Part shown: positions 12,089-19,159 of the stretch, one piece after another
Layout: each line of letters opens with the position of its first letter
Numbering within the stretch: position 1 is the stretch's first letter
Assembly: GCA_937975765.1 (NCBI GenBank)
Contig: CALJUR010000097.1
Location: 1 to 22,625 of the forward strand
Length of the DNA stretch: 22,625 bases
Source of the DNA: an uncultured Myxococcales bacterium
GTDB taxonomy: Bacteria; Myxococcota_A; UBA9042; DTJE01
Direction of reading: 5' to 3'
The notes under the pieces: generated by a model
Database searches by the model: none
Told to the model about the DNA's origin: nothing
Seen by the model: the letters and a program-made list of their open reading frames with translations, nothing else
Program-made: the position numbers and the translations under genes

Positions 12089-13991
12089 CCTCGGGGCCGT
12101 GTTCGACGCGGCCATACGGCCGGACCCGGTGCTGCTGCCGTCCGAGTGGGCGGACGCGCACCGGCTCCTGTCGTCCGTCGAATCGGGCGAGCCCGGGCGC
12201 TGGCGGACCTCGCGCACGCCCTACCTGAAGGAGATCCTCGACCGCCTGGCGTCGTCGGACCCGGTCGAGCGGGTGGTGGTGATGAAGGGCGCCCAGGTCG
12301 GCGGGACCGAGGTGTCGCTGAACTGGGTCGGGTACTGCATCGCCTGCTCGCCCGGGCCGATGCTGGCGGTCCAGCCGACCGTCGAGATGGGGAAGCGGTG
12401 GTCCAAGGGCCGCCTGGCCCCGATGATCGAGTCGACCGACCAACTCCGCGACCTGGTCGCCCCCCCGCGCGAGCGCGACAGCGGCAACACGCTCTCCGTG
12501 AAGGAGTTCCCGGGCGGGATCATCGTCATCACCGGCGCGAACAGCGCGGTCGGCCTGCGGTCCATGCCCGTGCAGCGCCTGATCCTCGACGAGGTGGACG
12601 GCTACCCCGGCGACGCGGACGACGAGGGCGACCCGGTCGACCTGGCCGTGAAGCGGACCTCGACGTTCGCGGCACGACGCAAGATCCTGATGATCTCGAC
12701 CCCGACGTTGAAGGGCACGTCGCGCATCGAGCGCGCCTTCCTCGACTCGGACCAGCGCCGGTTCTGGGTGCCATGCCCGGCGTGCGGGATGTTCCACGTG
12801 ATCCGGTGGGAGGACATCCGCTGGCCCGAGGGCGAACCGCGAGCCGCGCGCTGGCAGTGCCCGGACTGCCACGCCTCGGTCGGCAACCACCAGAAGACCG
12901 CCATGCTCGCGGGCGGCGAGTGGCGGCCGTCCGCCGAGGGCGACGGCAAGACCGTGGGCTACCACCTGCCGAGCCTGCTCGCGCCGCACGGATGGGACTC
13001 GTGGGGCGACATCGCGGCCGAGTTCGCGGAGGCCGCGCACGACCCGACGCGGCTCCAGGTCTGGGTGAACACGCGCCTGGGCGAGGTGTGGGAGGACCGC
13101 TCGGGGGCCCAGGACCCCGAGGAACTCGCCGGCCGGACCGAACCCTGGCCGGACGAGGCGATTCCGTCCGGCGTGCTGCGCATCACCGTCGGCGCCGACA
13201 CCCAGGACGACCGCCTCGAGGCCGAGGTCGTCGGATGGGGCGCGGCGCACGAGTCGTGGTCCCTCGGCTACCACCGCATCGAGATCCCGCCGTACGACCC
13301 CGAGGCCTGGCGCGAGCTCGACCGCCTGCTGCACGAGACGTACACGACCGCGGACGGCCGGACCCTGCGAATCGAGGCCGCGTGCATCGACGCGGGCGGG
13401 CACATGGGCCAGTACGTGTTCGACTTCACGCGTCGGCGGCGCCGGCACCACGTCTGGGCGACATTCGGGCGCCCGGGCGAGCGGCCGGTCTGGCAGCCGA
13501 AGGCCGGGCGGTCCGATGCGCACGGCCGCGCGCCGTTCCACATCGTGGGGGTCGACAAGGCGAAGCTCGACATCTTCGCGCGCCTCGGGATCAAGGAGGC
13601 GGGCCCGGGCTACTGCCACTTCCCGGCGGGCCGCGACGAGTCGTGGTTCGCGGGCCTGACGAGCGAACGCAAGGAACGCGTCCAAGGGAAGGACGGTCGC
13701 ACGCGCATCCGGTGGGTCCAGGACTCGTCAGTTCGCAACGAGCCGCTCGACTGCCGCGTGCTGGCCTACGCCGCGATCCTGGGGCTGACGCACATGGTCG
13801 GCCGCCGCCTCGGACCCGGGGCGGGGCAGGGGACGCCGCCGGCACCTCCGGTCGGTCCACACCTTGAACCTCGCGAGGACCGCCCCGATCCTGGACCTGG
13901 GCCGGTGGTGCCGGCGCGCGGTCGGGACGAGTTCGCGCACGACGACCACTGGGGCGACGGCTGGGACAGGGGCCGCGACGATGGCTGGTGA
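12063..13991 (+). CDS. Terminase large subunit, GpA family
   Basis: 642 aa, close to the lambda gpA size. Residues 75-82 (KGAQVGGT) are the Walker A loop of the packaging ATPase. LILDEVDGY (173-181) is Walker B with the catalytic D/E, and STPT (212-215) is the coupling motif. A zinc-ribbon-like CPAC...CPDC pair lies between ATPase and nuclease domains, as is usual in GpA. The nuclease half starts at about residue 370 with VGADTQDDRLEAEVVGWG, giving the first metal-binding Asp. The last ~60 residues are a Pro/Gly/Asp-rich tail. It translocates DNA into the prohead and cuts concatemers together with the small subunit. The gpW-like gene begins within its last codons. Confidence 0.93.
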   Translation: MNRRRRPIDLGAVFDAAIRPDPVLLPSEWADAHRLLSSVESGEPGRWRTSRTPYLKEILDRLASSDPVERVVVMKGAQVGGTEVSLNWVGYCIACSPGPMLAVQPTVEMGKRWSKGRLAPMIESTDQLRDLVAPPRERDSGNTLSVKEFPGGIIVITGANSAVGLRSMPVQRLILDEVDGYPGDADDEGDPVDLAVKRTSTFAARRKILMISTPTLKGTSRIERAFLDSDQRRFWVPCPACGMFHVIRWEDIRWPEGEPRAARWQCPDCHASVGNHQKTAMLAGGEWRPSAEGDGKTVGYHLPSLLAPHGWDSWGDIAAEFAEAAHDPTRLQVWVNTRLGEVWEDRSGAQDPEELAGRTEPWPDEAIPSGVLRITVGADTQDDRLEAEVVGWGAAHESWSLGYHRIEIPPYDPEAWRELDRLLHETYTTADGRTLRIEAACIDAGGHMGQYVFDFTRRRRRHHVWATFGRPGERPVWQPKAGRSDAHGRAPFHIVGVDKAKLDIFARLGIKEAGPGYCHFPAGRDESWFAGLTSERKERVQGKDGRTRIRWVQDSSVRNEPLDCRVLAYAAILGLTHMVGRRLGPGAGQGTPPAPPVGPHLEPREDRPDPGPGPVVPARGRDEFAHDDHWGDGWDRGRDDGW

Positions 13992-14190
13992 CCTCGCGAC
14001 GCTTCAGGCCGAGTACGACCGCCTGGTGCGCCTGATCAACAGCGGCGTGGCGGCCGCGGGCCACAAGGGCAAGAACGTCACCTACCAGTCGATGGAGGCC
14101 CTCGAGCAGCGGGCCGCCCGCCTCGCCCGCCAGATCGCCAGGCTGCGCCGGTCCGCGCGCACCGTCGTGGGGTACGAGCCCGAATGCTGA
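13981..14190 (+). CDS. gpW-like head-tail joining protein
   Basis: 69 aa, overlapping the terminase stop by 11 bases and the portal start by 7. It consists of two helices separated by a short polar beta segment: LATLQAEYDRLVRLINSGVAAA, GHKGKNVTYQSM, then EALEQRAARLARQIARLRRSA. This matches the lambda gpW fold and the family's usual length (about 68 aa). gpW binds under the portal after packaging and lets the tail attach. The order large terminase - W - portal is exactly lambda's. Confidence 0.85.
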   Translation: MAGDLATLQAEYDRLVRLINSGVAAAGHKGKNVTYQSMEALEQRAARLARQIARLRRSARTVVGYEPEC

Positions 14191-15710
14191 ACCTGCCCGC
14201 CAGCGTCACCGAGGCCGCCGGCATCCTGCGGGGCGCCGCCGCGCGCTCGCTGGTCGCCCTGGCCGGGCGGCTCGGCGCCCGCGCCTACGACCTCGCACGC
14301 CAGTCCCCCCGCACCGGCGACTGGGACGCGCGCACCACGTCGTCGGCCGAGGAACTGCGGGCCGCCGGCACCATGCTTCGGGATCGCAGCTACGACCTGG
14401 TCCGCAACGACGCCACCGCGCGCCGCGCCCGGATGGCGACCGTGGCGCGCATCGTCGGCCGCGGGCTGATCCCGGTCTGCGACGACGACGCCTGGAACCG
14501 GCTCTTCGCTGCCTGGTCGCGCGTCTGCTACACGAACAACCGCGCCAACTTCGCCCGCGTCCAGACGATCGCGGTCGCCGCGATGTTCGACGGGGGCGAG
14601 TCGTTCACGCGCAAGCGCTGGCGCCGGCCGGGGGACCGGGGGTGGGACGGGAAGCCCCTGCCCGTGCCGCTGCAGCTCCAGGTCATCGAGGCGGACCAGG
14701 TCGACCGCTACAAGGACTGGCGCACCGAGGACGGCGGGCGGATCGTCCAGGGGGTCGAGTTCGACCCGGTCGGGCGCCCGCGGGCCGTCCACCTTCTGCG
14801 CTGCCACCCGGGCGATGCGATGTACGCGCCGGGCGAGGCCTGGGTCTCTGACCCGATCGGGTACGAGGACCTCGCACACCTGTACGACGAGGACCGGCCG
14901 GGCATGGCGCGTGGAGTTCCCTGGCTGACGCCGATCGGCCGGGTCCTGCGCGACATGAACCGCTACGAGGACAACGAACTCACGCGGAAGCGCGCCGAGT
15001 CCTGCACAGTCGGCGTGGTCACGGGCGGCCTGGACGACGAGCCCGACGAGGACGACACCGCGAACCGGATCACGCCGGCCGTCCGGGATGCCCGCGGACG
15101 GATCGTCGAGCGCATGCAGCCGGGCCAGTTCCTCTACACGCCCCCCGGCCGGGACATCCGGTTCCACACGCCCACGCCGACCCAGGGCTATCGAGAGTAC
15201 ATCCAGGCCCTGCTGCACCGCGTCGCGTCCGGGCTGTCGCTGCCGTACTACACCGTCAGCGGCGACCTGCGAGAGGCGAACTATTCGTCCGCGCGCATCG
15301 GTGACGTGGACGCCCGCGCCTGGGTCCGGCCGTGGCAGGAGCAGATCCTGGTCCCGATGCTGCTCGACCCGATCGCGCAGTGGTTCACTGAGGCAGCGGT
15401 CGTGTCGGGCGCGCTGCCGGTGAAGGAGTACTCGGTGCGATGGACCCTGCCGGCCGTCGAGGAGCATGACCGCGAGGCCGCCGCCCGGGCGGACGCGCTC
15501 GAGGTCCGGTTCGGCCTGGCGGCGCTGTCGGATCGGCAGGCGGCGCGGGGACAGGTGCCCGCGGAGTTGCTCGACCGGATCCGCGACTGCAACGCCGCGC
15601 TCGACGAGCGCGGAATCATCGTTGACGCCGACCCACGGCGGACGACGTACTCGGGGAGCCTGCAACCGGCAGTCGGCGCAGAATCGGCCGCCGGGCCCGG
15701 TCGCGTCTGA
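14184..15710 (+). CDS. Portal protein, lambda gpB family
   Basis: 508 aa; lambda gpB is about 533 aa. The characteristic features are present. The early AYDLARQSPRTGDWDARTTSSAEELRAAGTMLRDRSYDLVRNDATAR segment is followed by VGRGLIPV. Then come VIEADQVDR, GVEFDPVGRPRAVHLLRCHPGDA, GVPWLTPIGRVLRDMNRYEDNEL, and LPYYTVSGDLREANYSSAR near residue 360. It forms the dodecameric ring at the capsid vertex through which DNA enters and to which the tail joins. In lambda the next gene is the protease/scaffold gene C. Here a three-gene cassette of different composition intervenes before the head genes resume. Confidence 0.92.
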   Translation: MLNLPASVTEAAGILRGAAARSLVALAGRLGARAYDLARQSPRTGDWDARTTSSAEELRAAGTMLRDRSYDLVRNDATARRARMATVARIVGRGLIPVCDDDAWNRLFAAWSRVCYTNNRANFARVQTIAVAAMFDGGESFTRKRWRRPGDRGWDGKPLPVPLQLQVIEADQVDRYKDWRTEDGGRIVQGVEFDPVGRPRAVHLLRCHPGDAMYAPGEAWVSDPIGYEDLAHLYDEDRPGMARGVPWLTPIGRVLRDMNRYEDNELTRKRAESCTVGVVTGGLDDEPDEDDTANRITPAVRDARGRIVERMQPGQFLYTPPGRDIRFHTPTPTQGYREYIQALLHRVASGLSLPYYTVSGDLREANYSSARIGDVDARAWVRPWQEQILVPMLLDPIAQWFTEAAVVSGALPVKEYSVRWTLPAVEEHDREAAARADALEVRFGLAALSDRQAARGQVPAELLDRIRDCNAALDERGIIVDADPRRTTYSGSLQPAVGAESAAGPGRV

Positions 15711-15746
15711 AGGTCGAGGAAGGTCTTCAATTGGGCGACTTCGTTC

Positions 15747-15775
15747 TTGACCAAGCGCCCGTCGACACCGATACT
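15747..15775 (+). promoter_or_regulatory. Candidate sigma-70 promoter of the ParB/methyltransferase cassette
   Basis: TTGACC at 15747-15752 and GATACT at 15770-15775 are separated by 17 bases. The match is five of six and four of six to consensus. It begins 37 bases after the portal stop and lies 55 bases before the first cassette start. The sequence is clearly AT-richer than the portal gene. A second perfect -35 (TTGACA, 15775-15780) has no good -10. Confidence 0.55.
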
Positions 15776-15829
15776 TGACAATCGGGTTGGAAGGATCTCG
15801 CGAGTCTTCCGCCCAGTCTGGAGGTCTCG

Positions 15830-16918
15830 ATGGCTTTGTTGAATGAAGACGAAATGTTCGCGCACGGCGAGCTGCAGTTCGACCTGCACAACCCACGCTC
15901 TCCGGACGATGCCTACGAGAGCGAAGAAGCGGCGATTGCCTACCTGATCGAGTTCGCCGACGTTCACGAACTCGTCCAGTCGATTCTGAATGCCGGGTGG
16001 CTGGACTACGAACCATTGATTGTTGAGCGCGCCACCAAGGTCGTCTTCGAAGGCAACCGACGGTTGGCCGCCCTTCGGCTGATTTCTGATCCTGCCCTGC
16101 GGGCTCGTCTTCAGTACAATCTCCCGGCCGGAAACGACCAGAAGGCGCTGCCAGAGAAGGTTCGGATTCGGTGGGTCGATACCCGCGCTGACGCCCGCGC
16201 CTATATCGGGTTCAAGCACATCAACGGGCCGTTCAAGTGGGATGCCCTTGCGAAGGCCAAGTTCGCAGCGGAATGGCTGCGGGACAGTTCGGGTGCCCTC
16301 GAACAGGTGAGCCGGACGCTCGGGGACAACCACAACACGGTTCGAAGGCTCGTGAACGGCTGGATACTGCTCGATCAGGCGAAGAAGGAGGGGTTCAGGC
16401 CCGATCAGACGACACGAAGGGGCTTCCCGTTTTCGCATTTGTACACCGCGCTCGCCCGGCCGAATGTTCGTCAGTTCCTGGGCCTGCCCGATGACAGCGA
16501 TGGCGGAGTCCTGCCAGCGGATCCGGTGCCGAACGAAAAGAAGCCGCAACTTCGGGAGTTGATGAGCTGGCTTTATGGTCAGCGTGATGAACCTGCCATC
16601 ATCCGAACCCAGAATCCGGACCTCAACCGGCTGGTCGACGTGATCGGTTCGTCGATGGCACTGGAGTCGTTGCGTGCTTCGAGAAGCATCGACAAGGCCT
16701 ACGAGCTGATCGAGGACAAAGGACAGAAGTTTACTCAGGCGCTCCTCGCGGCAGTCAAGAACGTCGAAGAGGCGGCCGGACTTGTCGGTAGTTTCGATGG
16801 CGATGGCTCCACACTCAAGGCATGCGAAAGCCTTTTGAAGTCGGTTCGTCTCCTCCGAGACTCGATGCGGCGCGTCGTGGACGGTGAAGATCGCGACGAG
16901 GCACGAGATGGCGGTTGA
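15830..16918 (+). CDS. ParB/Srx-domain protein with helix-turn-helix, first gene of the cassette
   Basis: 362 aa; GGAGG at 15820-15824 is five bases from the ATG. Residues ~18-90 form a ParB-like domain: FDLHNPRSPDDAYESEEAAIAYL, then ELVQSILNAGWLDYEPLIVER. EGNRRLAALRLI (74-85) is the phosphate-binding GxRR box. Residues ~156-185 (ALEQVSRTLGDNHNTVRRLVNGWILLDQ) look like the ParB/KorB helix-turn-helix. The C-terminal ~110 residues are helical. ParB-type domains bind and can hydrolyse CTP in partition proteins, and related ones act as nucleases or in DNA modification systems. Its genetic link to a putative nuclease and a methyltransferase points to DNA recognition in a modification/defence system. 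The next gene overlaps it by 11 bases. Confidence 0.78.
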   Translation: MALLNEDEMFAHGELQFDLHNPRSPDDAYESEEAAIAYLIEFADVHELVQSILNAGWLDYEPLIVERATKVVFEGNRRLAALRLISDPALRARLQYNLPAGNDQKALPEKVRIRWVDTRADARAYIGFKHINGPFKWDALAKAKFAAEWLRDSSGALEQVSRTLGDNHNTVRRLVNGWILLDQAKKEGFRPDQTTRRGFPFSHLYTALARPNVRQFLGLPDDSDGGVLPADPVPNEKKPQLRELMSWLYGQRDEPAIIRTQNPDLNRLVDVIGSSMALESLRASRSIDKAYELIEDKGQKFTQALLAAVKNVEEAAGLVGSFDGDGSTLKACESLLKSVRLLRDSMRRVVDGEDRDEARDGG

Positions 16919-17936
16919 CGGTCCCTCCCCGAACGACACGCGGTCGATCCTGGCGGACTGGATCGAACTGCGTGCATTGGTGTCAACAACGGCTTCATGC
17001 GCGGACATCGTTCGTCTTCAAGGGCGCTTGTCGGACAGCGAGCACGCCACATCCAGAGATCCGTTGACCAACGAGGATCTCGAAGAGGAGATCCTTGAGA
17101 CCAACTCGTCCGATTTGGCCGACGCGGTGTTCTCGGAACTCGAGTTTCGATCGTCATTGCTCGGAGATGCCTTTCCGTTTGTCTTGAACGTCCGCCCCGG
17201 GGCCTGGTCGATCCGTTTTGTCGCGAGCCGGTTGTCTGATGCCGGGGCCCGTGCATACCTTTTTTGTCTGCTGGTTAGTGGTCTGCGCGATGGCCGGCTG
17301 CCAACCAGCAAGGTCAAGGAGCCTCTCGAGGACTTCGCGCGGCTGTTCCAAGACCTGGCACAATGCACAGCCGTCATCTTCCTCGGCGGTCAAGGTACGT
17401 CGTTCGGTTGGCCCAGGCCTGATAGATCTGGATTCCTCGATGCGGTGAACCGTTTCGCTAGCGACTTCCAGGTTGGCGAGGCCAAGAAGAGCCCGCCGCC
17501 GTCATCGTCCCGGCAGGAGAAGGATGAGGGGATCGACGTGATCGCTTGGCGCTCCTTCGCCGATGGGCGAGCCGGAAAGTTGCTGATGCTGGGTCAGGTT
17601 GCCTCGGGAAACAACTGGCAAGAGAAGTCAGTCAAAGTGGATGCGGAGCGGTTTCTTGTTGACTGGTTCTCCACCAAGCCAGCGCATCACTTCATACCCG
17701 CGATGTTCATCGCATGCCCTCAGTATCATGCCTTCTCTCCGGTGAAGGAGGTCGTCTATGACGAAGCCGTTCGCGACAGGTGCCGAAGAAACGAACTGAA
17801 CCTGGGTCTTGTCTTCGACCGGCTTCGGATCGTCGAAACCGTGCAGAAGGCACCCCTCGGCGACTTCCAGACGCTGCTGCCGCGCCTTGGCACCTGGAGT
17901 GATGCGGTCGTGGGCATCGCGAAGGGGGCGGCCTGA
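16908..17936 (+). CDS. Putative PD-(D/E)xK-like nuclease of the cassette (restriction component?)
   Basis: 342 aa. The ATG at 16908, with GAGG six bases upstream, is preferred over a GTG at 16884. The N-terminal ~190 residues are mostly helical and unrecognised. Residues 204-240 (EKDEGIDVIAWRSFADGRAGKLLMLGQVASGNNWQEK) show a motif arrangement like Q-type PD-(D/E)xK nucleases. The elements are D206/D210 in a 'DeGiDViAW' strand, a following 'LLMLGQVASG' strand with Q230, and K240 after NWQ. I recall similar proteins encoded next to DNA methyltransferases, but not with a family name. If correct, it is the cutting partner of the adjacent methyltransferase. It overlaps the preceding and following genes by 11 and 1 bases, so the three are co-translated. 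The catalytic assignment is an inference from motif shape. Confidence 0.65.
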   Translation: MAVDGPSPNDTRSILADWIELRALVSTTASCADIVRLQGRLSDSEHATSRDPLTNEDLEEEILETNSSDLADAVFSELEFRSSLLGDAFPFVLNVRPGAWSIRFVASRLSDAGARAYLFCLLVSGLRDGRLPTSKVKEPLEDFARLFQDLAQCTAVIFLGGQGTSFGWPRPDRSGFLDAVNRFASDFQVGEAKKSPPPSSSRQEKDEGIDVIAWRSFADGRAGKLLMLGQVASGNNWQEKSVKVDAERFLVDWFSTKPAHHFIPAMFIACPQYHAFSPVKEVVYDEAVRDRCRRNELNLGLVFDRLRIVETVQKAPLGDFQTLLPRLGTWSDAVVGIAKGAA

Positions 17937-19054
17937 TGAACCGCCACCCTTTTCATTCCTTGTGCCCCTATTTCGCGATGTTTCCGGAGGAGTTTGTCGA
18001 GGAGCAACTTCTCAAGCACACCTCCAAGGGTGATCTGGTTTTCGATCCTTTCTGTGGACGCGGAACGACGATCTTCCAGAGCCTCCTGATGGGGCGCGAG
18101 GCGGCCGGTTCAGATGTGAACTCCGTGGCGGCTTGCGTGGCAGGTGCCAAGGCTGACGCCCCGACTCTTCAGGAGATTGTTCGTCGCCTCGATCAACTTG
18201 AGGTTCTTTGCGGACAAGATGCAACTCCGACGTGCGCCCCAACACCTTTCTTCGAAGCGTGCTATCACGAGTCCACGCTCCGGCAGATTCTGTTCCTGAG
18301 GTCTGCTCTTGATTGGCGGACAGATCGCATCGACCGATTCATCGCAGCCATGACGCTTGGCGCTCTTCATGGCGAGTCGCATCGGTCGGGCTTCTACCTG
18401 AGCAACCGAATGCCGCGGACCATTAGCACTAAACCCGACTACTCCGTTCGCTGGTGGGCCAAGAGAAATCTGCAGCCCCCCGCTCGTGACGCTTTTGACG
18501 TGCTTCGTCGTATGGCATCTTTTCGTTATCGGATGCCGCCAGCAGAACGTTCGGGCCGCGTCCTACAATCGGACGCTCGAAGTGCATCGAAGGCGTTTCC
18601 CGAGTTCCTGGGTAGTGTTCGACTCGTCGTGACGTCCCCACCGTATCTGGACACCACAGATTTCGCCGAGGACCAGTGGCTGCGGCTCTGGTTCCTGGGA
18701 GGGGCCGAGCGACCTGTCCTGCGGCAGAATAAGGACGATCGGATCACGAACGTGTCCCTCTACTGGAACTTCCTCGAGGAATCCTGGCGCGGTGTGCGCG
18801 ACCTGCTCGATGATTCATCTGTGGTGGTAATTCGCATCGGCGGCGCTCGTCTCTCGAAGGACGATCTATTCGCGGGCGTCAGGACGACGTTGGCGAGTGC
18901 CTTGGACGGGTTTCAAGTGACCGCTATGTCCCAAGGCGTAACATCTTGCATCAAGCCTCGGGAGACATCGACATTCACGAAGGGGTCTTCTACCGCTCGA
19001 GTCGAGCACGATTTCTCGTTCGCCGTCGATAGGGTCGGGCGGACGGTCAACTGA
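17936..19054 (+). CDS. DNA methyltransferase with SPPY motif (probably cytosine-N4), third gene of the cassette
   Basis: 372 aa; ATG shares one base with the previous stop (TGATG). Residues 1-20 (HPFHSLCPYFAMFPEEF) open the protein, and LVFDPFCGRGTT (34-45) is the SAM-binding motif I. TSPPYLDTTDFAEDQW (233-248) is catalytic motif IV in the SPPY form typical of N4-cytosine methyltransferases. Motif I comes first and about 190 residues, presumably the target-recognition part, separate it from motif IV; the order is opposite to that of the ParB-methyltransferase fusion at 10153. It should methylate host/phage DNA at the sites recognised by the cassette. Codon use and GC are like the two preceding genes and unlike the flanking head genes. 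Confidence 0.85.
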   Translation: MNRHPFHSLCPYFAMFPEEFVEEQLLKHTSKGDLVFDPFCGRGTTIFQSLLMGREAAGSDVNSVAACVAGAKADAPTLQEIVRRLDQLEVLCGQDATPTCAPTPFFEACYHESTLRQILFLRSALDWRTDRIDRFIAAMTLGALHGESHRSGFYLSNRMPRTISTKPDYSVRWWAKRNLQPPARDAFDVLRRMASFRYRMPPAERSGRVLQSDARSASKAFPEFLGSVRLVVTSPPYLDTTDFAEDQWLRLWFLGGAERPVLRQNKDDRITNVSLYWNFLEESWRGVRDLLDDSSVVVIRIGGARLSKDDLFAGVRTTLASALDGFQVTAMSQGVTSCIKPRETSTFTKGSSTARVEHDFSFAVDRVGRTVN

Positions 19055-19159
19055 TGTCCGTGTGAGGCCGACTACAACTCTCCCGAGCCCATTCTGCTGA
19101 TGTCCACACCTTGAAACCCCGATCCGGCGCCCTGATCCTGGCCCCAGGAGGCCGACTCC
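19055..19159 (+). other. Junction between cassette and head genes
   Basis: 105 bases with no gene. CTGATGTCC occurs at 19051-19059 (over the methyltransferase stop) and at 19097-19105. CCAGGAGG, eight bases before the ATG at 19160, is the ribosome binding site for the capsid fusion gene. No terminator hairpin is visible, so cassette transcription may run into the head genes. Confidence 0.35.

Noticed and set aside
14082..16016. Long - strand frame of 644 codons
   Set aside because: Antisense to the gpW/portal genes and the start of the cassette; low-complexity translation, no ribosome binding site.
13855..19115. Shared 14-mer GTCCACACCTTGAA at 13855-13868 and 19102-19115
   Set aside because: One shared 14-mer pair is about what chance gives in 22.6 kb; no longer duplication is convincing around the cassette.
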